A DNA stretch of 64,000 nt from Impatiens glandulifera (taxonomy: Eukaryota; Streptophyta; Magnoliopsida; Ericales; Balsaminaceae). The DNA is taken from positions 138,685,520-138,749,519 of the forward strand of contig NC_061862.1 in the NCBI RefSeq assembly GCF_907164915.1. Direction: 5' to 3'. This document shows, piece by piece, positions 59,330 through 64,000 of this stretch; positions within the stretch are counted from its first letter, which is position 1; every line of letters begins with the position of its first letter. The notes below the pieces were generated by a model. The model was not told the origin of the DNA. It saw only the letters and a list, made by a program, of their open reading frames with translations, and did no database searches. Made by a program: the position numbers and the translations under genes.

Positions 59330-62082
59330 GCGGATGGAACGAGGTGCGTCTGGTGGTAAAGTACAGTTTATCACGACTGCATTTAGGAGTTATCTTTCTC
59401 TCTTCTTTTAGCCCGCGGGGAATTCAAATCCATTTAGATTTACTGTCTATTCTCGATGTATGCGTCCCAAGCCAAGGAATGGAGAAGTGAGCTCAACCAG
59501 TGCTAGAAGGCTTGACTACGTTAACCTCATCGAACGAGGAGAGGGAGAGTTACTTATCTATCTTACAAATAGAAGGCCGGGTTCTTGGACCAGATGAGGG
59601 GGTTACGAGACAGCTAGGGCAGGCTAGCTGAAAACATGGAGTTTGAGAGAGTCTCCTCCTGGATAGAAAGTGCATATTTGCCGATCAAGTGAGTCTTTCA
59701 CCTAGCTAACACACAAAAAATAAAGCAAGAGAATAGTGATATCAATGTTCCTTTTTTTGATTAAAAGTAGCAAGAAGTGCTTATTTCTCACTAGGATATA
59801 GAACCCGGACCCATTCCCAACTCGACAACCAGAGACAGGCGACGTAGCCTGAAATTCCACTTTATGGGAAAACCCCCTAACGCGCGATATTTGCTTTTCC
59901 TCCCGTGTTCTCCTTCTTTTTAGTTTACGTTCCAAACCTCGATTCCCTTATGTATGTAGGGCGAAACTCAAAAAAGCGTCCGGCCAAGATAATATGTACA
60001 AACATCTTACCAGGGAATGCGCATTGACTCATTCTATCTTGATAGAGAGATTGAAAATGAGACGAAATGAAGCACAGAGTGCACGCTACTCGTTCATCAT
60101 TCAGACAGATGCGCCTCTCCCCCCCCCAAGAAAGATAGGGGCGTCCGGGTTCATCCTTCAATCAATCATTTCTTCTGTAGTGGGATCGTTCGGAAACCAA
60201 TTTACAAAGTGTCCTTTATAGATAGAAAATAACGAGGGTCCGAAGGAGAAGCCAGAAAACTGACGGACATGCAGCCGATAATAAAGATAAATATATATAT
60301 ATCTTCTAATTAGATTAATTAGTCTATAACCAAGCAAGGGTTACGAGAGCAGTGGATGATTGAACAATTTCAATAACTCGATGGAAGGATAGCACCGGTT
60401 ACTTTATTACCTGGCTGAACCACCAGGAGCTATTCTTTCGCAAAGAGCTTATTCGTGCACAACAGCTTATTCTGATTCTTTCTATCTCACACCGCTTATT
60501 GCATCAAGCACCAAGCACCGGTAAGGTAATTCAACTAAAGCAAGAGAAAAGGGAGGACAGGACTATATAATTATATTTATAGAAATAAAATAGAATATAA
60601 TATCACATATGAGACCAGAATTGATAGAAGGACCGTCAACTCCAACTGTAGCAGCGATTCTTAATTCAATAGCAGCGGATTCTGCATCTGCACCTTCCAT
60701 GAAAAGCCTGTCTTTTTTGGCGCAAAATCCAATCTTACTTCTAAAACGGAAGTGAGCACAAGTGAGAGGACCCCTCTTTCCCACATTCATCTCCCCATGT
60801 GCATCTCTGGTGTTCTAATCGTGGGCGTGGGCTTTGTCTAAAGAAAGACTAATTTATATTCTGAATAGAAAGGAGTAAAGTCGTTGCCCAACCACCCCAC
60901 CTGTATAAAATTAAAAGCTAAATTCTACCTTGTTGACCAAAAGAGAAAGCTTATACACAGACGACTTCCATTACAAAATCCATAAATAAAGGAAATCTAA
61001 ATATAGAAACGAACGTGCAATCCCATCTCCAACTAAGACCACTCAACCGGTGGTGGGAGGGGAAGCTCTGTTCATGTGAAAGACATGACGGCTTTAGTGC
61101 ATTGCACTTTTGATTAGAGTTAAAGACTTTCTACCCAACGGGGATAGTTCAGATACTTGTGAAACTGCCAGATGACGTCAGAGTCTAGATAGACTGAACT
61201 CATTTGAAAGACGGAGCGCTGTTTTCATCCATATAGAATTATCGTATCAAAGCAACTTTTACGCCCAAAACTGAATTCCCATGTCTTCTGGACCAAACCA
61301 ACTGACGATTGGAGACAAATCTTTCCTCCGCAGTCAAAGAATGAACCAAACCAAATGAAGGATCAACTTTTAAAAACCATAAAAATGGATAATAGAAAAA
61401 TTGAGGAAATTTTCGTTTTCGAATTATTTATGTTCCTCTTTCTTCTTTTTGGTATCATATCTAATATGCCATTATTTAATATGCCATTATTTGGTATTAT
61501 TCCAGTAGAACTGGAACTCCTCTTCTTGGTAGTTAGTTATCTTTCCCTCTACTAACAAGATCCGGAATGGGTCGAATTTGTAACCCATCAATTCCCCATC
61601 TCGCCCCCGCTTCAATCTCCGCAAGATATTGGTCATTTATGGGGATTGAGATGTACATTGGCCAGGGAACAAATAATAAATATTTATAAAATCATATTTT
61701 TTGGTAGGCCGGACCCGTTTTATGGATTATAGTGAATGATCTGGATCTTATCCCGCGGGATGGAACCCGTGGAATTTTATAATGGGGCACTGTCCTAAAT
61801 ATTAGAAAGCATGTGTAATAACAGGAACGAGTCCCCTTCCCAAGTTTGAGAGGAAAAGGATGATGCTTTCTAAGAGAAAGAAAGAACTCATTTTTTTAAC
61901 AAAGAATCAGGGTCGGAGTAGTTTTTCAAATAGGAAAAAAAAGTCATCAGGCTTTCTTCTTTAAATAGCTTGATAAGATAAAAACTAGGACTCGCTATTT
62001 AAGAATAGGTTCTTTTTCAGTATCTTCTTTTTTGGTATGCCGCTCCGCGAGCAAGAAGAAAGAAAACAAGTGGGCAGTGGTG
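59330..62082. other. Non-coding part of the mitochondrial block, left of nad3
   Basis: No mitochondrial gene is recognised in this 2.7 kb. Frames of 60-80 residues (59702, 59925, 59994, 60563, 61355) are short and unlike known proteins. Plant mitochondrial spacers are typically long and unconserved, so this is expected. Confidence 0.55.
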
Positions 62083-62437
62083 ATGTCAGAATTTTCACCT
62101 ATTTTTATCTATTTAGTGATCAGTCCGCTAGTTTCTTTGATCCCACTCGGTCTTCCTTTTTTATTTGCTTCCAATAGTTCGACCTATCCAGATAAATTGT
62201 CGGCCTACGAATGTGGTTTCGATCCTTCCGGTGATGCCAGAAGTCGTTTTGATATACGATTTTATCTTGTTTCTATTTTATTTATTATTCTTGATCTGGA
62301 AGTTACCTTTTCCTTTCCTTGGGCAGTACCTCCCAACAAGATTGATCCGTTTGGATTTTGGTCCATGATGGCCTTTTTATTGATTTTGACGATTGGATCT
62401 CTATGAATGGAAAAGGGGTGCTTCGGATCGGGAATAA
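62083..62437 (+). pseudogene. nad3: Mitochondrial NADH dehydrogenase subunit 3 (nad3), frameshifted near the end
   Basis: Starts [14 protein letters not shown] at ATG 62083. Subunit 3 of respiratory complex I, an inner-membrane protein with three hydrophobic helices; the [20 protein letters not shown] loop and [14 protein letters not shown] helix are clear. At 62399 a two-base shortfall in a CT run (GGATCTCTATGAA) brings TGA at 62404-62406, ending the frame at 108 residues. The normal C-terminus ([10 protein letters not shown]) follows in another frame to TAA at 62437. Unedited codons are still present. The lesion fits relaxed constraint in a nuclear copy. Confidence 0.88.
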
Positions 62438-62484
62438 ACACTAGTGATAGGGAAAAAGAGGGGGGAAGGACAAAGGAAAGCGCA

Positions 62485-62862
62485 ATGCCTACATTCAATC
62501 AATTGATTCGTCATGGTAGAAAAGAAAAACGGCGCACGGACCGTACTCGAGCTTCGGATCAATGTCCCCAGAAACAAGGAGTACGCCCACGTCTTTCAAC
62601 GAGAACACCGAAAAAACCTAATTCAGCTCTACGTAAGATAGCCAAAGTACGGTTGAGCAATCAACATGATATATTTGCTTACATTCCAGGCGAAGGTCAT
62701 AATTTGCAGGAACATTCTACGGTCTTAATAAGAGGAGGTAGAGTGAAAGATTTGCCAAGTGTGAAATCCCATTGTATTCATGGAGTCGAGGATATGCTGG
62801 GAATTCCGAATCGAAGAAGAGGAAGATCAAAATATGGTGCGGAAAAACCCAAATCGATATGA
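62485..62862 (+). CDS. rps12: Mitochondrial ribosomal protein S12 (rps12), full-length frame
   Basis: 125 residues, ATG 62485 to TGA 62862, 47 bp after the nad3 end, the standard plant mitochondrial pair. S12 is a small-subunit protein at the decoding centre; the conserved [19 protein letters not shown] and [20 protein letters not shown] stretches and the [16 protein letters not shown] end are present. Codons look unedited (for example [17 protein letters not shown]), and some differences ([21 protein letters not shown]) may be drift. The frame is intact, but in the nucleus it would lack a promoter and targeting signal, so expression is unlikely. Confidence 0.9.
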   Translation: MPTFNQLIRHGRKEKRRTDRTRASDQCPQKQGVRPRLSTRTPKKPNSALRKIAKVRLSNQHDIFAYIPGEGHNLQEHSTVLIRGGRVKDLPSVKSHCIHGVEDMLGIPNRRRGRSKYGAEKPKSI

Positions 62863-64000
62863 ATGGAAAATGCCTTTGGAACTAATTTGTATCGGTCAGG
62901 AGAGGTACCAAGTCATCTTAGCCGCATTATTCATCTTGGCAGGGAAGGAGAAAGGAAGACTATAAATTGAGCTAACGCCCTCTGTAACCCATAGGGGTTG
63001 ATTCGAGTCTCGTGTCTCGCCTTTCTAATGAATTTAGATTGGTAAAGTGTTTAGTGAGCCAATCCAGACCTAATTTCTCTAGTTTCTGAGAGCACTAACA
63101 AGGCTAAACTCGCCGGTTTCAGAGAGCACTGAATCATTGAAAGGGGAAAGATTTTACATTTGGAATTGACTCAGAGAGGTCTATGAGCTCGAGCTAGAAG
63201 AGGGCGGTGAAACTTTCCTCGCGTTTCGCTAGTTTGGCTCGTGCTAGTGGGTGAAGGGTGCACTTCGCATTGAAGTGCTACCCGAAACCTACCTAACATC
63301 CTCGATGATTTGTTTGGATTGAGGTCGGAAGAAGCAGGCACACCCACCACCACCAAGTTTAGGGAGTCGGAAGTTAGTGATTCTTAAGATAGCCTATGAC
63401 TGTCCCCTTGCTCTTCGTGAGCCATATCAAGAGGATTGAATAGAAATAAAGCATTCGTAGTAAGCCTAGCGGCTTCCTATGATCACCGATCAAATATCAT
63501 CACGCTCAGGAAAGGATTTATCCTCAAATCAAGAAGTGGTGGTTCAGTCACTTCAGTAGGGGATTCGCGATGCCATCTGTATGGTAAAGCTGTTGATGGT
63601 ACCTCACAATGGGGGTGCTGCCCAAAATCCGCTAACTACAGGTCCGAATATGCTGCGCCAGACCGAACACCCGAAAAAGAAGTTCTTTCTCCTGAAAACA
63701 GAAATGGACGAAAAGCGAGGAGGTATTCTTCATCCATAAGAGTTTACCCAAAAAAACAGCCTTAAGAATGAGTGTCTCATCCCTTCGGCAACTCGCCAGT
63801 GTCATCACTCACTAGATGAGCGTTTGTACCAGTTCCGAATGTCTTCCCAAGACCCACACTTCAAGCCTTGTATACCACCTAAACTCCGCTATGTCTTGGT
63901 CTGGTTAATCGTTCCGATCTTACTTCGGGCATAACCACAAGTCATATATATTCCCTGGCGTAGTATATTCGGACCTGTACGTTCTATTCCCGCTATAAGT
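62863..64000. other. Non-coding part of the mitochondrial block, right of rps12
   Basis: No gene is assigned. GGGGTTGATTCGAGTCTCG at about 62994 looks like a tRNA T arm but no cloverleaf forms around it. The 109-residue frame at 63436-63765 is unfamiliar and probably chance. The sequence runs off the window end. Confidence 0.5.

Larger units (their letters stand above)
59330..64000 (+). other. Plant mitochondrial DNA block (presumed NUMT; continues past the window)
   Basis: From about 59330 the sequence becomes less AT-biased and carries plant mitochondrial genes in their usual order, nad3 then rps12. The nad3 codons are in the unedited genomic state (ISPLV, GFDPSGD), so the source was mitochondrial DNA and not edited RNA. 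The left neighbour is a nuclear Copia remnant next to an F-box gene, which argues for a nuclear insertion. The alternative is an assembly join. The exact left junction cannot be fixed. Confidence 0.75.

Noticed and set aside
62994..63025. tRNA gene after rps12
   Set aside because: A T-arm-like GGTTGATTCGAGTC is present, but no acceptor stem, D arm or anticodon arm can be paired.
63436..63765. 109-residue mitochondrial frame
   Set aside because: No similarity recognised and composition typical of chance frames in plant mitochondrial spacers.

Overview
This window looks like nuclear DNA of a flowering plant, most likely a eudicot. The evidence is GT-AG introns in very AT-rich spacers, plant-type FAR1, ABCG, HSC70 and F-box/kelch genes, nested Copia, Ty3/gypsy, LINE, SINE, Mutator, Helitron and CACTA elements, and a block of plant mitochondrial DNA carrying nad3-rps12 at the right end. 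I cannot name the species. All family names come from recognising residues by eye; no search was run.

Layout: 0.6-2.4 kb, a broken FAR1-like gene on the minus strand whose intron is filled by a hairpin satellite. 2.7-5.5 kb, a decayed Copia pol and the start of its LTR. 5.6-8.8 kb, a Ty3/gypsy remnant split by an ORF1-only LINE with a 15-bp target duplication. 8.8-13.5 kb, AT-rich spacer. 13.5-17.4 kb, a non-autonomous LTR element holding gag plus intronless pieces of two host genes (plant PTEN2-like and a five-finger CCCH zinc-finger gene), flanked by an unusually long direct duplication. 19.35-22.27 kb, a Pack-MULE (9-bp target duplication) carrying an ABCG transporter fragment, with a Helitron of 293-bp tandem units inserted in its right terminal repeat. 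26.3-28.8 kb, a second, inverted copy of the ORF1-only LINE. 28.9-29.8 kb, a minisatellite. 29.87-38.16 kb, a CACTA element with two apparently uninterrupted genes but no right terminus. 40.8-42.8 kb, an HSC70-type gene with an early stop. 43.6-46.7 kb, a 5' portion of a gypsy element interrupted by a SINE. 46.9-48.3 kb, an old relative of the next element. 48.86-54.77 kb, a young non-coding LTR element (two 777-bp LTRs, TSD TCTTA). 55.3-56.4 kb, an intact F-box/kelch gene. 56.5-59.3 kb, a decayed Copia pol. 59.3-64.0 kb, mitochondrial-type DNA.

Only the F-box/kelch gene looks like an intact host gene; HSC70 is nearly intact. The two CACTA proteins should act together: the TNP2-type transposase with the TnpA-like partner that would bind the GTAACGGTTT subterminal repeats. 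Most other coding sequence is transposon-derived or broken. The most unusual items are the gene-capturing LTR element with its 0.27-0.29-kb flanking duplication, the pair of LINEs that contain only ORF1, and the Helitron-in-Pack-MULE nest whose tandem units each hold a tRNA-like pol III promoter.
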